Shown here: piece after piece, positions 1 to 15,000 of the stretch | How positions within the stretch are numbered: the stretch's first letter is position 1 | How the letters are laid out: each line of letters starts with the position of its first letter | NCBI GenBank assembly: GCA_940337035.1 | Contig: CALNHX010002689.1 | Location: 62,001 to 126,000, forward strand | Direction of reading: 5' to 3' | Source of the DNA: Agriotes lineatus | Lineage: Eukaryota; Arthropoda; Insecta; Coleoptera; Elateridae | DNA length: 64,000 nucleotides | Made by a program: the position numbers and the translations under genes | The notes under the pieces: model-generated | Seen by the model: only the letters and a program-made list of their open reading frames with translations | Database searches by the model: none | What the model was told of the DNA's origin: nothing

Positions 1-3000
1 TTTGAATGAGACTTCTTAATGGCCGCAAAATGCTACTAGCAGTACGGAATATATTCTAATTAATAGACAGTAATTTCAGAATGCTAAACATTGTACAGAA
101 ACAGCTGTAAGCTAATTTTAAATGCATCAGAATGGCACCTACTGTTTTATAAGTAGACAAAATTCCATGCTAGAGCCTGTAAACGTTCTGCCGGGACGTT
201 TTGACACGTTTTGGATATCATTTCGATAGTAGAAACGCTTTTAATTTTTTTTTTAGTAACGCTATTTCGGTGTTTGAATGCTACTTCTTAATGGCCGGCA
301 AAATATTGCTAGCAGTACGTAACATATTATAATTAATAGACAGTAATTGCAGAATGCTAAACATTGTACAGAAACAGCTGTAAGCTAATTTTAAATGCTC
401 AGAATGGCACCTACTGTTTTATAAGTAGACAAAATCCATGCTAGAGCTGTAAACGTTCTGCCGGACGTTTTGACACGTTTTGGATATCATTTCGATAGTA
501 GAAACGCTTTTAATTTTTTTTTTTAGTAACGCTATTCGGTGTTTGAATGCTACTTCTTAATGGCCGCAAAAATATTGCTAGCAGTACGTAACATATTATA
601 ATTAATAGACAGTAATTGCAGAATGCTAAACATTGTACAGAACAGCTGTAAGCTAATTTAAATGCATCAGAATGGCACCTACTGTTTATAAGTAGACAAA
701 ATTCCATGCTAGAGCCTGTAAACGTTCTGCCGGACGTTTTGACACGTTTTGGATATTATTTCGATAGTAGAAACGCTTTTAATTTTTTTTTTAGTAACGC
801 TACTTCGGTGTTTGAATGCGACTTCTTAATGGCCTCAAAATGCTACTAGCGGTACGTAACATATTCTAATTAATAGACAGTAAGTGCAGAATGCTAAACA
901 TTGTACAGAAACAGCTGTAAACTAATTTTAAATGCATCAGAATGGCACCTGCTGTTTTATAAGTAGACAAAATTGCATGCTAGAGCCTGTAAACGTTCTG
1001 CCGTACGTTTTGACACGTTTTGGATATTATTTCGATAGTAGAAACGCTTTTAATTTTTTTTTTAGTAACGCTATTTCGGTGTTTGAATGCTACTTCTTAA
1101 TGCCGCAAAATATCACTAGCAGTACGTAACATATTTATAATTAATAGACAGTAATTGCAGAATGCTAAACATTGTACAGAAACAGCTGTAAACTAATTTT
1201 AAATGCATCAGAATGGCACCTACTGTTTGATAAGTAGACAAAATTGCATGCTAGAGCCTGTAAACGCTCTGGCGGACGATTTGACACGTTTTGGATATCA
1301 TTTCGATAGTAGAAACGCTTTTTTAATTTTTTTTTAGTAACGCTACTTCGGTGTTTGAATGAGACTTCTTAATGGCCGCAAAATGCTACTAGCAGTACGG
1401 AATATATTCTAATTAATAGACAGTAATTGCAGAATGCTAAACATTGTACAGAAACAGCTGTAAGCTAATTTTAAATGCGTCAGAATGGCACCTACTGTTT
1501 TATAAGTAGACAAAATTGCATGCTAGAGCCTGTAAACGTTCTGCCGGACGTTTTGACACGTTTTGGATATCATTTCGATAGTAGAAATGCTTTTAAATTT
1601 TTTTAGTAACGCTATTTCGGTGTTTGAATGCTACTTCTTAATGGCCGCAAAATATTACTAGCAGTACGTAACATATTATAATTAATAGACAGTAATTGCA
1701 GAATGCTAAACATTGTACAGAAACAGCTGTAAACTAATTTAAATGCATCAGAATGGCACCTACTGTTTTATAAGTAGACAAAATTGCCATGCTAGAGCCT
1801 GTAAACGCTCTGCGGACGATTTGACACGTTTTGGATATCATTTCGATAGTAGAAACGCTTTTTAATTTTTTTTTAGTAACGCTACTTCGGTGTTTGAATG
1901 AGACTTCTTAATGGCCGCAAACTGCTGCTAGCAGTACGGAATATATTCTAATTAATAGACAGTAATTGCAGAATGCTAAACATTGTACAGAAACAGCTGT
2001 AAGCTAATTTTAAATGCATCAGAATGGCATCTACTGTTTTTATAAGTAGACAAAATTGCATGCTAGAGCCTGTAAACGTTCTGCCGGACGTTTTGACACG
2101 TTTTGGATATTATTTCGATAGTAGAAGACGCTTTTAAATTTTTTTTTAGTAACGCTATTTCGGTGTTTGAATGCTACTTCTTAATGGCCGCAAAATATTA
2201 CTAGCAGGTACGTAACATATTATAATTAATAGACAGTAATTGCAGAATGCTAAACATTGTACAGAAACAGCTGTAAACTAATTTTAAATGCATCAGAATG
2301 GCACCTACTGTTTTATAAGTAGACAAAATTGCATGCTAGAGCCTGTAAACGCTCTGGCGGACGATTTGACACGATTTGGATATCATTTCGATAGTAGAAA
2401 CGCTTTTAATTTTTTTTTAGTAACCCTACTTCGGTGTTTGAATGAGACTTCTTAATGGCCGCAAAATGCTACTAGCAGTACGGAATATATTCTAATTAAT
2501 AGACAGTAATTGCAGAATGCTAAACATTGTACAGAAACAGCTGTAAGCTAATTTTAAATGCATCAGAATGGCACCTACTGTTTTATAAGTAGACAAAATT
2601 GCATGCTAGAGCCTGTAAACGTTCTGCCGGACGTTCTGACACGTTTGGATATCATTTCGATAGTAGAAATGCTTTAAATTTTTTTTTAGTAACGCTATTT
2701 CGGTGTTTGAATGCGACTTCTTAATGGCCTCAAAATGCTACTAGCGGTACGTAACATATTCTAATTAATAGACAGTAAGTGCAGAATGCTAAACATTGTA
2801 CAGAAACAGCTGTAAACTAATTTTAAATTGCATCAGAATGGCACCTGCTCTTTTATAAGTAGACAAAATTGCATGCTAGAGCCTGTAAACGTTCTGCCGG
2901 ACGTTTTGACACGTTTTGGATATTATTTCGATAGTAGGAAACGCTTTTAAATTTTTTTTTAGTAACGCTATTTCGGTGTTTGAATGCTACTTCTTAATGG

Positions 3001-3479
3001 CCGCAAAATATTACTAGCAGTACGTAACATATTATAATTAATAGACAGTAATTGCAGAATGCTAAACATTGTACAGAAACAGCTGTAAACTAATTTTAAA
3101 TGCATCAGAATGGCACCTACTGTTTTATAATTAGACAAAATTGCATGCTAGAGCCTGTAAACGCTCTGGCGGACGATTTGACACGTTTTGGATATCATTT
3201 CGATAGTAGAAACGCTTTTAAATTTTTTTTTTAGTAACGCTATTTCGTGTTTGAATGCGACTTCTTAATGGCCGCAAAATGCTACTAGCAGTAGGGAATA
3301 TATTCTAATTAATAGACAATAATTGCAGAATGCTAAACATTGTACAGAAACTGCTGTAAACTAATTTTAAATGCATCAGAATGGCACCTGCTCTTTTATA
3401 AGTAGACAAAATTGCATGCTAGAGAGCCTGTAAACGTTCTGCCGGACGTTCTGACACATTTTGGATATCATTTCGATAG

Positions 3480-6400
3480 TAGAAACGCTTTTAATTTTTT
3501 TTTAGTAACGCTACTTCGGTGTTTGAATGAGACTTCTTAATGGCCGCAAAATGCTACTAGCAGTACGGAATATATTCTAATTAATAGACAGTAATTGCAG
3601 AATGCTAAACATTGTACAGAAACAGCTGTAAGCTAATTTTAAATGCATCAGAATGGCACCTACTGTTTTATAAGTAGACAAAATTCCATGCTAGAGCCTG
3701 TAAACGTTCTGCCGGACGTTTTGACACGTTTTGGATATCATTTCGATAGTAGAAACGCTTTTAATTTTTTTTTTAGTAACGCTATTTCGGTGTTTGAATG
3801 CTACTTCTTAATGGCCGCAAAATATTGCTAGCAGTACGTAACATATTATAATTAATAGACAGTAATTGCAGAATGCTAAACATTGTACAGAAACTGCTGT
3901 AAACTAATTTTAAATGCATCAGAATGGCACCTGCTCTTTTATAAGTAGACAAAATTGCATGCTAGAGCCTGTAAACGTTCTGCCGGACGTTCTGACACGT
4001 TTTGGATATCATTTCGATAGTAGAAACGCTTTTTAATTTTTTTTTAGTAACGCTACTTCGGTGTTTGAATGAGACTTCTTAATGGCCGCAAAATGCTACT
4101 AGCAGTACGGAATATATTCTAATTAATAGACAGTAATTGCAGAATGCTAAACATTGTACAGAAACAGCTGTAAGCTAATTTTAAATGCATCAGAATGGCA
4201 CCTACTGTTTTATAAGTAGACAAAATTCCATGCTAGAGCCTGTAAACGTTCTGCCGGACGTTTTGACACGTTTTGGATATCATTTCGATAGTAGAAACGC
4301 TTTTAATTTTTTTTTTAGTAACGCTATTTCGGTGTTTGAATGCTACTTCTTAATGGCCGCAAAATATTGCTAGCAGTACGTAACATATTATAATTAATAG
4401 ACAGTAATTGCAGAATGCTAAACATTGTACAGAAACAGCTGTAAGCTAATTTTAAATGCATCAGAATGGCACCTACTGTTTTATAAGTAGACAAAATTCC
4501 ATGCTAGAGCCTGTAAACGTTCTGCCGACGTTTTGACACGTTTTGGATATCATTTCGATAGTAGAAACGCTTTTTAATTTTTTTTTAGTAACGCTACTTC
4601 GGTGTTTGAATGAGACTTCTTAATGGCCGCAAAATGCTACTAGCAGTACGGAATATATTCTAATTAATAGACAGTAATTGCAGAATGCTAAACATTGTAC
4701 AGAAACAGCTGTAAGCTAATTTTAAATGCATCAGAATGGCACCTACTGTTTTATAAGTAGACAAAATTCCATGCTAGAGCCTGTAAACGTTCTGCCGGAC
4801 GTTTTGACACGTTTTGGATATCATTTCGATAGTAGAAACGCTTTTAATTTTTTTTTTAGTAACGCTATTTCGGTGTTTGAATGCTACTTCTTAATGGCCG
4901 CAAAATATTGCTAGCAGTACGTAACATATTATAATTAATAGACAGTAATTGCAGAATGCTAAACATTGTACAGAAACAGCTGTAAGCTAATTTTAAATGC
5001 ATCAGAATGGCACCTACTGTTTTATAAGTAGACAAAATTCCATGCTAGAGCCTGTAAACGTTCTGCCGGACGTTTTGGCACGTTTTGGATATCATTTCGA
5101 TAGTAGAAACGCTTTTTAATTTTTTTTTAGTAACGCTACTTCGGTGTTTGAATGAGACTTCTTAATGGCCGCAAAATGCTACTAGCAGTAGGGAATATAT
5201 TCTAATTAATAGACAATAATTGCAGAATGCTAAACATTGTACAGAAACTGCTGTAAACTAATTTTAAATGCATCAGAATGGCACCTGCTCTTTTATAAGT
5301 AGACAAAATTGCATGCTAGAGCCTGTAAACGTTCTGCCGGACGTTCTGACACGTTTTGGATATCATTTCGATAGTAGAAACGCTTTTTAATTTTTTTTTA
5401 GTAACGCTACTTCGGTGTTTGAATGAGACTTCTTAATGGCCGCAAAATGCTACTAGCAGTACGGAATATATTCTAATTAATAGACAGTAATTGCAGAATG
5501 CTAAACATTGTACAGAAACAGCTGTAAGCTAATTTTAAATGCATCAGAATGGCACCTACTGTTTTATAAGTAGACAAAATTCCATGCTAGAGCCTGTAAA
5601 CGTTCTGCCGGACGTTTTGACACGTTTTGGATATCATTTCGATAGTAGAAACGCTTTTAATTTTTTTTTAGTAACGCTATTTCGGTGTTTGAATGCTACT
5701 TCTTAATGGCCGCAAAATATTGCTAGCAGTACGTAACATATTATAATTAACAGACAGTAATTGCAGAATGCTAAACATTGTACAGAAACAGCTGTAAGCT
5801 AATTTTAAATGCATCAGAATGGCACCTACTGTTTTATAAGTAGACAAAATTCCATGCTAGAGCCTGTAAACGTTCTGCCGGACGTTTTGACACGTTTTGG
5901 ATATCATTTCGATAGTAGAAACGCTTTTTAATTTTTTTTTAGTAACGCTACTTCGGTGTTTGAATGAGACTTCTTAATGGCCGCAAAATGCTACTAGCAG
6001 TACGGAATATATTCTAATTAATAGACAGTAATTGCAGAATGCTAAACATTGTACAGAAACAGCTGTAAGCTAATTTTAAATGCATCAGAATGGCACCTAC
6101 TGTTTTATAAGTAGACAAAATTCCATGCTAGAGCCTGTAAACGTTCTGCCGGACGTTTTGACACGTTTTGGATATCATTTCGATAGTAGAAACGCTTTTA
6201 ATTTTTTTTTTAGTAACGCTATTTCGGTGTTTGAATGCTACTTCTTAATGGCCGCAAAATATTGCTAGCAGTACGTAACATATTATAATTAATGGACAGT
6301 AATTGCAGAATGCTAAACATTGTACAGAAACAGCTGTAAGCTAATTTTAAATGCATCAGAATGGCACCTACTGTTTTATAAGTAGACAAAATTCCATGCT

Positions 6401-9400
6401 AGAGCCTGTAAACGTTCTGCCGGACGTTTTGACACGTTTTGGATATCATTTCGATAGTAGAAACGCTTTTTAATTTTTTTTAGTAACGCTACTTCGGTGT
6501 TTGAATGAGACTTCTTAATGGCCGCAAAATGCTACTAGCAGTAGGGAATATATTCTAATTAATAGACAATAATTGCAGAATGCTAAACATTGTACAGAAA
6601 CTGCTGTAAACTAATTTTAAATGCATCAGAATGGCACCCGCTCTTTTATAAGTAGACAAAATTGCATGCTAGAGCCTGTAAACGTTCTGCCGGACGTTCT
6701 GACACGTTTTGGATATCATTTCGATAGTAGAAACGCTTTTTAATTTTTTTTTAGTAACGCTACTTCGGTGTTTGAATGAGACTTCTTAATGGCCGCAAAA
6801 TGCTACTAGCAGTACGGAATATATTCTAATTAATAGACAGTAATTGCAGAATGCTAAACATTGTACAGAAACAGCTGTAAGCTAATTTTAAATGCATCAG
6901 AATGGCACCTACTGTTTTATAAGTAGACAAAATTCCATGCTAGAGCCTGTAAACGTTCTGCCGGACGTTTTGACACGTTTTGGATATCATTTCGATAGTA
7001 GAAACGCTTTTAATTTTTTTTTTAGTAACGCTATTTCGGTGTTTGAATGCTACTTCTTAATGGCCGCAAAATATTGCTAGCAGTACGTAACATATTATAA
7101 TTAATAGACAGTAATTGCAGAATGCTAAACATTGTACAGAAACTGCTGTAAACTAATTTTAAATGCATCAGAATGGCACCTGCTCTTTTATAAGTAGACA
7201 AAATTGCATGCTAGAGCCTGTAAACGTTCTGCCGGACGTTCTGACACGTTTTGGATATCATTTCGATAGTAGAAACGCTTTTAATTTTTTTTTAGTAACG
7301 CTACTTCGGTGTTTGAATGAGACTTCTTAATGGCCGCAAAATGCTACTAGCAGTACGGAATATATTCTAATTAATAGACAGTAATTGCAGAATGCTAAAC
7401 ATTGTACAGAAACAGCTGTAAGCTAATTTTAAATGCATCAGAATGGCACCTACTGTTTTATAAGTAGACAAAATTCCATGCTAGAGCCTGTAAACGTTCT
7501 GCCGGACGTTTTGACACGTTTTGGATATCATTTCGATAGTAGAAACGCTTTTAATTTTTTTTTTAGTAACGCTATTTCGGTGTTTGAATGCTACTTCTTA
7601 ATGGCCGCAAAATATTGCTAGCAGTACGTAACATATTATAATTAATAGACAGTAATTGCAGAATGCTAAACATTGTACAGAAACTGCTGTAAACTAATTT
7701 TAAATGCATCAGAATGGCACCTGCTCTTTTATAAGTAGACAAAATTGCATGCTAGAGCCTGTAAACGTTCTGCCGGACGTTCTGACACGTTTTGGATATC
7801 ATTTCGATAGTAGAAACGCTTTTTAATTTTTTTTTAGTAACGCTACTTCGGTGTTTGAATGAGACTTCTTAATGGCCGCAAAATGCTACTAGCAGTACGG
7901 AATATATTCTAATTAATAGACAGTAATTGCAGAATGCTAAACATTGTACAGAAACAGCTGTAAGCTAATTTTAAATGCATCAGAATGGCACCTACTGTTT
8001 TATAAGTAGACAAAATTCCATGCTAGAGCCTGTAAACGTTCTGCCGGACGTTTTGACACGTTTTGGATATCATTTCGATAGTAGAAACGCTTTTAATTTT
8101 TTTTTTAGTAACGCTATTTCGGTGTTTGAATGCTACTTCTTAATGGCCGCAAAATATTGCTAGCAGTACGTAACATATTATAATTAATAGACAGTAATTG
8201 CAGAATGCTAAACATTGTACAGAAACTGCTGTAAACTAATTTTAAATGCATCAGAATGGCACCTGCTCTTTTATAAGTAGACAAAATTGCATGCTAGAGC
8301 CTGTAAACGTTCTGCCGGACGTTCTGACACGTTTTGGATATCATTTCGATAGTAGAAACGCTTTTTAATTTTTTTTTAGTAACGCTACTTCGGTGTTTGA
8401 ATGAGACTTCTTAATGGCCGCAAAATGCTACTAGCAGTACGGAATATATTCTAATTAATAGACAGTAATTGCAGAATGCTAAACATTGTACAGAAACAGC
8501 TGTAAGCTAATTTTAAATGCATCAGAATGGCACCTGCTCTTTTATAAGTAGACAAAATTGCATGCTAGAGCCTGTAAACGTTCTGCCGGACGTTCTGACA
8601 CGTTTTGGATATCATTTCGATAGTAGAAACGCTTTTTAATTTTTTTTTAGTAACGCTACTTCGGTGTTTGAATGAGACTTCTTAATGGCCGCAAAATGCT
8701 ACTAGCAGTACGGAATATATTCTAATTAATAGACAGTAATTGCAGAATGCTAAACATTGTACAGAAACAGCTGTAAGCTAATTTTAAATGCATCAGAATG
8801 GCACCTACTGTTTTATAAGTAGACAAAATTCCATGCTAGAGCCTGTAAACGTTCTGCCGGACGTTTTGACACGTTTTGGATATCATTTCGATAGTAGAAA
8901 CGCTTTTAATTTTTTTTTTAGTAACGCTATTTCGGTGTTTGAATGCTACTTCTTAATGGCCGCAAAATATTGCTAGCAGTACGTAACATATTATAATTAA
9001 TAGACAGTAATTGCAGAATGCTAAACATTGTACAGAAACAGCTGTAAGCTAATTTTAAATGCATCAGAATGGCACCTACTGTTTTATAAGTAGACAAAAT
9101 TCCATGCTAGAGCCTGTAAACGTTCTGCCGGACGTTTTGACACGTTTTGGATATTATTTCGATAGTAGAAACGCTTTTAATTTTTTTTTAGTAACGCTAC
9201 TTCGGTGTTTGAATGCGACTTCTTAATGGCCTCAAAATGCTACTAGCGGTACGTAACATATTCTAATTAATAGACAGTAAGTGCAGAATGCTAAACATTG
9301 TACAGAAACAGCTGTAAACTAATTTTAAATGCATCAGAATGGCACCTGCTGTTTTATAAGTAGACAAAATTGCATGCTAGAGCCTGTAAACGTTCTGCCG

Positions 9401-12030
9401 TACGTTTTGACACGTTTTGGATATTATTTCGATAGTAGAAACGCTTTTAAATTTTTTTTTAGTAACGCTATTTCGGTGTTTGAATGCTACTTCTTAATGG
9501 CCGCAAAATATCACTAGCAGTACGTAACATATTATAATTAATAGACAGTAATTGCAGAATGCTAAACATTGTACAGAAACAGCTGTAAACTAATTTTAAA
9601 TGCATCAGAATGGCACCTACTGTTTGATAAGTAGACAAAATTGCATGCTAGAGCTTGTAAACGCTCTGGCGGACGATTTGACACGTTTTGGATATCATTT
9701 CGATAGTAGAAACGCTTTTTAATTTTTTTTTAGTAACGCTACTTCGGTGTTTGAATGAGACTTCTTAATGGCCGCAAAATGCTACTAGCAGTACGGAATA
9801 TATTCTAATTAATATACAGTAATTGCAGAATGCTAAACATTGTACAGAAACAGCTGTAAACTAATTTTAAATGCATCAGAATGGCACCTACTGTTTGATA
9901 AGTAGACAAAATTGCATGCTAGAGCTTGTAAACGCTCTGGCGGACGATTTGACACGTTTTGGATATCATTTCGATAGTAGAAACGCTTTTTAATTTTTTT
10001 TTAGTAACGCTACTTCGGTGTTTGAATGAGACTTCTTAATGGCCGCAAAATGCTACTAGCAGTACGGAATATATTCTAATTAATAGACAGTAATTGCAGA
10101 ATGCTAAACATTGTACAGAAACAGCTGTAAGCTAATTTTAAATGCATCAGAATGGCACCTACTGTTTTATAAGTAGACAAAATTCCATGCTAGAGCCTGT
10201 AAACGTTCTGCCGGACGTTTTGACACGTTTTGGATATCATTTCGATAGTAGAAACGCTTTTAATTTTTTTTTTAGTAACGCTATTTCGGTGTTTGAATGC
10301 TACTTCTTAATGGCCGCAAAATATTGCTAGCAGTACGTAACATATTCTAATTAATAGACAGTAATTGCAGAATGCTAAACATTGTACAGAAACAGCTGTA
10401 AGCTAATTTTAAATGCATCAGAATGGCACCTACTGTTTTATAAGTAGACAAAATTCCATGCTAGAGCCTGTAAACGTTCTGCCGGACGTTTTGACACGTT
10501 TTGGATATCATTTCGATAGTAGAAACGCTTTTTAATTTTTTTTTAGTAACGCTACTTCGGTGTTTGAATGAGACTTCTTAATGGCCGCAAAATGCTACTA
10601 GCAGTAGGGAATATATTCTAATTAATAGACAATAATTGCAGAATGCTAAACATTGTACAGAAACTGCTGTAAACTAATTTTAAATGCATCAGAATGGCAC
10701 CTGCTCTTTTATAAGTAGACAAAATTGCATGCTAGAGCCTGTAAACGTTCTGCCGGACGTTCTGACACGTTTTGGATATCATTTCGATAGTAGAAACGCT
10801 TTTTAATTTTTTTTTAGTAACGCTACTTCGGTGTTTGAATGAGACTTCTTAATGGCCGCAAAATGCTACTAGCAGTACGGAATATATTCTAATTAATAGA
10901 CAGTAATTGCAGAATGCTAAACATTGTACAGAAACAGCTGTAAGCTAATTTTAAATGCATCAGAATGGCACCTACTGTTTTATAAGTAGACAAAATTCCA
11001 TGCTAGAGCCTGTAAACGTTCTGCCGACGTTTTGACACGTTTTGGATATCATTTCGATAGTAGAAACGCTTTTAATTTTTTTTTTAGTAACGCTATTTCG
11101 GTGTTGAATGCTACTTCTTAATGGCCGCAAAATATTGCTAGCAGTACGTAACATATTATAATTAATAGACAGTAATTGCAGAATGCTAAACATTGTACAG
11201 AAACTGCTGTAAACTAATTTTAAATGCATCAGAATGGCACCTGCTCTTTTATAAGTAGACAAAATTGCATGCTAGAGCCTGTAAACGTTCTGCCGGACGT
11301 TCTGACACGTTTTGGATATCATTTCGATAGTAGAAACGCTTTTTAATTTTTTTTTAGTAACGCTACTTCGGTGTTTGAATGAGACTTCTTAATGGCCGCA
11401 AAATGCTACTAGCAGTACGGAATATATTCTAATTAATAGACAGTAATTGCAGAATGCTAAACATTGTACAGAAACAGCTGTAAGCTAATTTTAAATGCAT
11501 CAGAATGGCACCTACTGTTTTATAAGTAGACAAAATTCCATGCTAGAGCCTGTAAACGTTCTGCCGGACGTTTTGACACGTTTTGGATATCATTTCGATA
11601 GTAGAAACGCTTTAATTTTTTTTTTAGTAACGCTATTTCGGTGTTTGAATGCTACTTCTTAATGGCCGCAAAATATTGCTAGCAGTACGTAACATATTAT
11701 AATTAATAGACAGTAATTGCAGAATGCTAAACATTGTACAGAAACTGCTGTAAACTAATTTTAAATGCATCAGAATGGCACCTGCTCTTTTATAAGTAGA
11801 CAAAATTGCATGCTAGAGCCTGTAAACGTTCTGCCGGACGTTCTGACACGTTTGGATATCATTTCGATAGTAGAAACGCTTTTTAATTTTTTTTTAGTAA
11901 CGCTACTTCGGTGTTTGAATGAGACTTCTTAATGGCCGCAAAATGCTACTAGCAGTACGGAATATATTCTAATTAATAGACAGTAATTGCAGAATGCTAA
12001 ACATTGTACAGAAACAGCTGTAAGCTAATT
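3480..12030. repeat. Dimeric (about 541-bp) higher-order repeat block
   Basis: Two monomer types alternate here. One carries GCTACTTC with AATATTGCTAGCAGTACGT; the other carries GAGACTTC with AATGCTACTAGCAGTACGG. Equivalent sites fall at 3643, 4185, 4726, 6892, 7433 and 7975, about 541 bp apart. Copies of one type are nearly identical, so this block was homogenised recently compared with the monomers at 22-30 kb. Confidence 0.8.
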
Positions 12031-12034
12031 TTAA

Positions 12035-15000
12035 ATGCATCAGAATGGCACCTACTGTTTTATAAGTAGACAAAATTCCATGCTAGAGCCTGTAAACGTT
12101 CTGCCGGACGTTTTGACACGTTTTGGATATCATTTCGATAGTAGAAACGCTTTTAATTTTTTTTTTAGTAACGCTATTTCGGTGTTTGAATGCTACTTCT
12201 TAATGGCCGCAAAATATTGCTAGCAGTACGTAACATATTATAATTAATAGACAGTAATTGCAGAATGCTAAACATTGTACAGAAACAGCTGTAAGCTAAT
12301 TTTAAATGCATCAGAATGGCACCTACTGTTTTATAAGTAGACAAAATTCCATGCTAGAGCCTGTAAACGTTCTGCCGGACGTTTTGACACGTTTTGGATA
12401 TTATTTCGATAGTAGAAACGCTTTTAATTTTTTTTTTAGTAACGCTACTTCGGTGTTTGAATGCGACTTCTTAATGGCCTCAAAATGCTACTAGCGGTAC
12501 GTAACATATTCTAATTAATAGACAGTAAGTGCAGAATGCTAAACATTGTACAGAAACAGCTGTAAACTAATTTTAAATGCATCAGAATGGCACCTGCTGT
12601 TTTATAAGTAGACAAAATTGCATGCTAGAGCCTGTAAACGTTCTGCCGTACGTTTTGACACGTTTTGGATATTATTTCGATAGTAGAAACGCTTTTAAAT
12701 TTTTTTTTAGTAACGCTATTTCGGTGTTTGAATGCTACTTCTTAATGGCCGCAAAATATCACTAGCAGTACGTAACATATTATAATTAATAGACAGTAAT
12801 TGCAGAATGCTAAACATTGTACAGAAACAGCTGTAAACTAATTTTAAATGCATCAGAATGGCACCTACTGTTTGATAAGTAGACAAAATTGCATGCTAGA
12901 GCTTGTAAACGCTCTGGCGGACGATTTGACACGTTTTGGATATCATTTCGATAGTAGAAACGCTTTTTAATTTTTTTTTAGTAACGCTACTTCGGTGTTT
13001 GAATGAGACTTCTTAATGGCCGCAAAATGCTACTAGCAGTACGGAATATATTCTAATTAATATACAGTAATTGCAGAATGCTAAACATTGTACAGAAACA
13101 GCTGTAAGCTAATTTTAAATGCATCAGAATGGCACCTACTGTTTTATAAGTAGACAAAATTGCATGCTAGAGCCTGTAAACGTTCTGCCGGACGTTTTGA
13201 CACGTTTTGGATATCATTTCGATAGTAGAAATGCTTTTAAATTTTTTTTAGTAACGCTATTTCGGTGTTTGAATGCTACTTCGTAATGGCCGCAAAATAT
13301 TACTAGCAGTACGTAACATATTATAATTAATAGACAGTAATTGCAGAATGCTAAACATTGTACAGAAACAGCTGTAAACTAATTTTAAATGCATCAGAAT
13401 GGCACCTACTGTTTTATAAGTAGACAAAATTGCATGCTAGAGCCTGTAAACGCTCTGGCGGACGATTTGACACGTTTTGGATATCATTTCGATAGTAGAA
13501 ACGCTTTTTAATTTTTTTTTAGTAACGCTACTTCGGTGTTTGAATGAGACTTCTTAATGGCCGCAAAATGCTGCTAGCAGTACGGAATATATTCTAATTA
13601 ATAGACAGTAATTGCAGAATGCTAAACATTGTACAGAAACAGCTGTAAGCTAATTTTAAATGCATCAGAATGGCACCTACTGTTTTATAAGTAGACAAAA
13701 TTGCATGCTAGAGCCTGTAAACGTTCTGCCGGACGTTTTGACACGTTTTGGATATTATTTCGATAGTAGAAACGCTTTTAAATTTTTTTTTAGTAACGCT
13801 ATTTCGGTGTTTGAATGCTACTTCTTAATGGCCGCAAAATATTACTAGCAGTACGTAACATATTATAATTAATAGACAGTAATTGCAGAATGCTAAACAT
13901 TGTACAGAAACAGCTGTAAACTAATTTTAAATGCATCAGAATGGCACCTACTGTTTTATAAGTAGACAAAATTGCATGCTAGAGCCTGTAAACGCTCTGG
14001 CGGACGATTTGACACGATTTGGATATCATTTCGATAGTAGAAACGCTTTTTAATTTTTTTTTAGTAACCCTACTTCGGTGTTTGAATGAGACTTCTTAAT
14101 GGCCGCAAAATGCTACTAGCAGTACGGAATATATTCTAATTAATAGACAGTAATTGCAGAATGCTAAACATTGTACAGAAACAGCTGTAAGCTAATTTTA
14201 AATGCATCAGAATGGCACCTACTGTTTTATAAGTAGACAAAATTGCATGCTAGAGCCTGTAAACGTTCTGCCGGACGTTTTGACACGTTTTGGATATTAT
14301 TTCGATAGTAGAAACGCTTTTAAATTTTTTTTTAGTAACGCTATTTCGGTGTTTGAATGCTACTTCTTAATGGCCGCAAAATATTACTAGCAGTACGTAA
14401 CATATTATAATTAATAGACAGTAATTGCAGAATGCTAAACATTGTACAGAAACAGCTGTAAACTAATTTTAAATGCATCAGAATGGCACCTACTGTTTTA
14501 TAAGTAGACAAAATTGCATGCTAGAGCCTGTAAACGCTCTGGCGGACGATTTGACACGTTTTGGATATCATTTCGATAGTAGAAACGCTTTTAAATTTTT
14601 TTTTAGTAACGCTATTTCGGTGTTTGAATGCGACTTCTTAATGGCCGCAAAATGCTACTAGCAGTAGGGAATATATTCTAATTAATAGACAATAATTGCA
14701 GAATGCTAAACATTGTACAGAAACTGGTGTAAACTAATTTTAAATGCATCAGAATGGCACCTGCTCTTTTATAAGTAGACAAAATTGCATGCTAGAGCCT
14801 GTAAACGTTCTGCCGGACGTTCTGACACGTTTTGGATATCATTTCGATAGTAGAAACGCTTTTTAATTTTTTTTAGTAACGCTACTTCGGTGTTTGAATG
14901 AGACTTCTTAATGGCCGCAAAATGCTACTAGCAGTACGGAATATATTCTAATTAATAGACAGTAATTGCAGAATGCTAAACATTGTACAGAAACAGCTGT

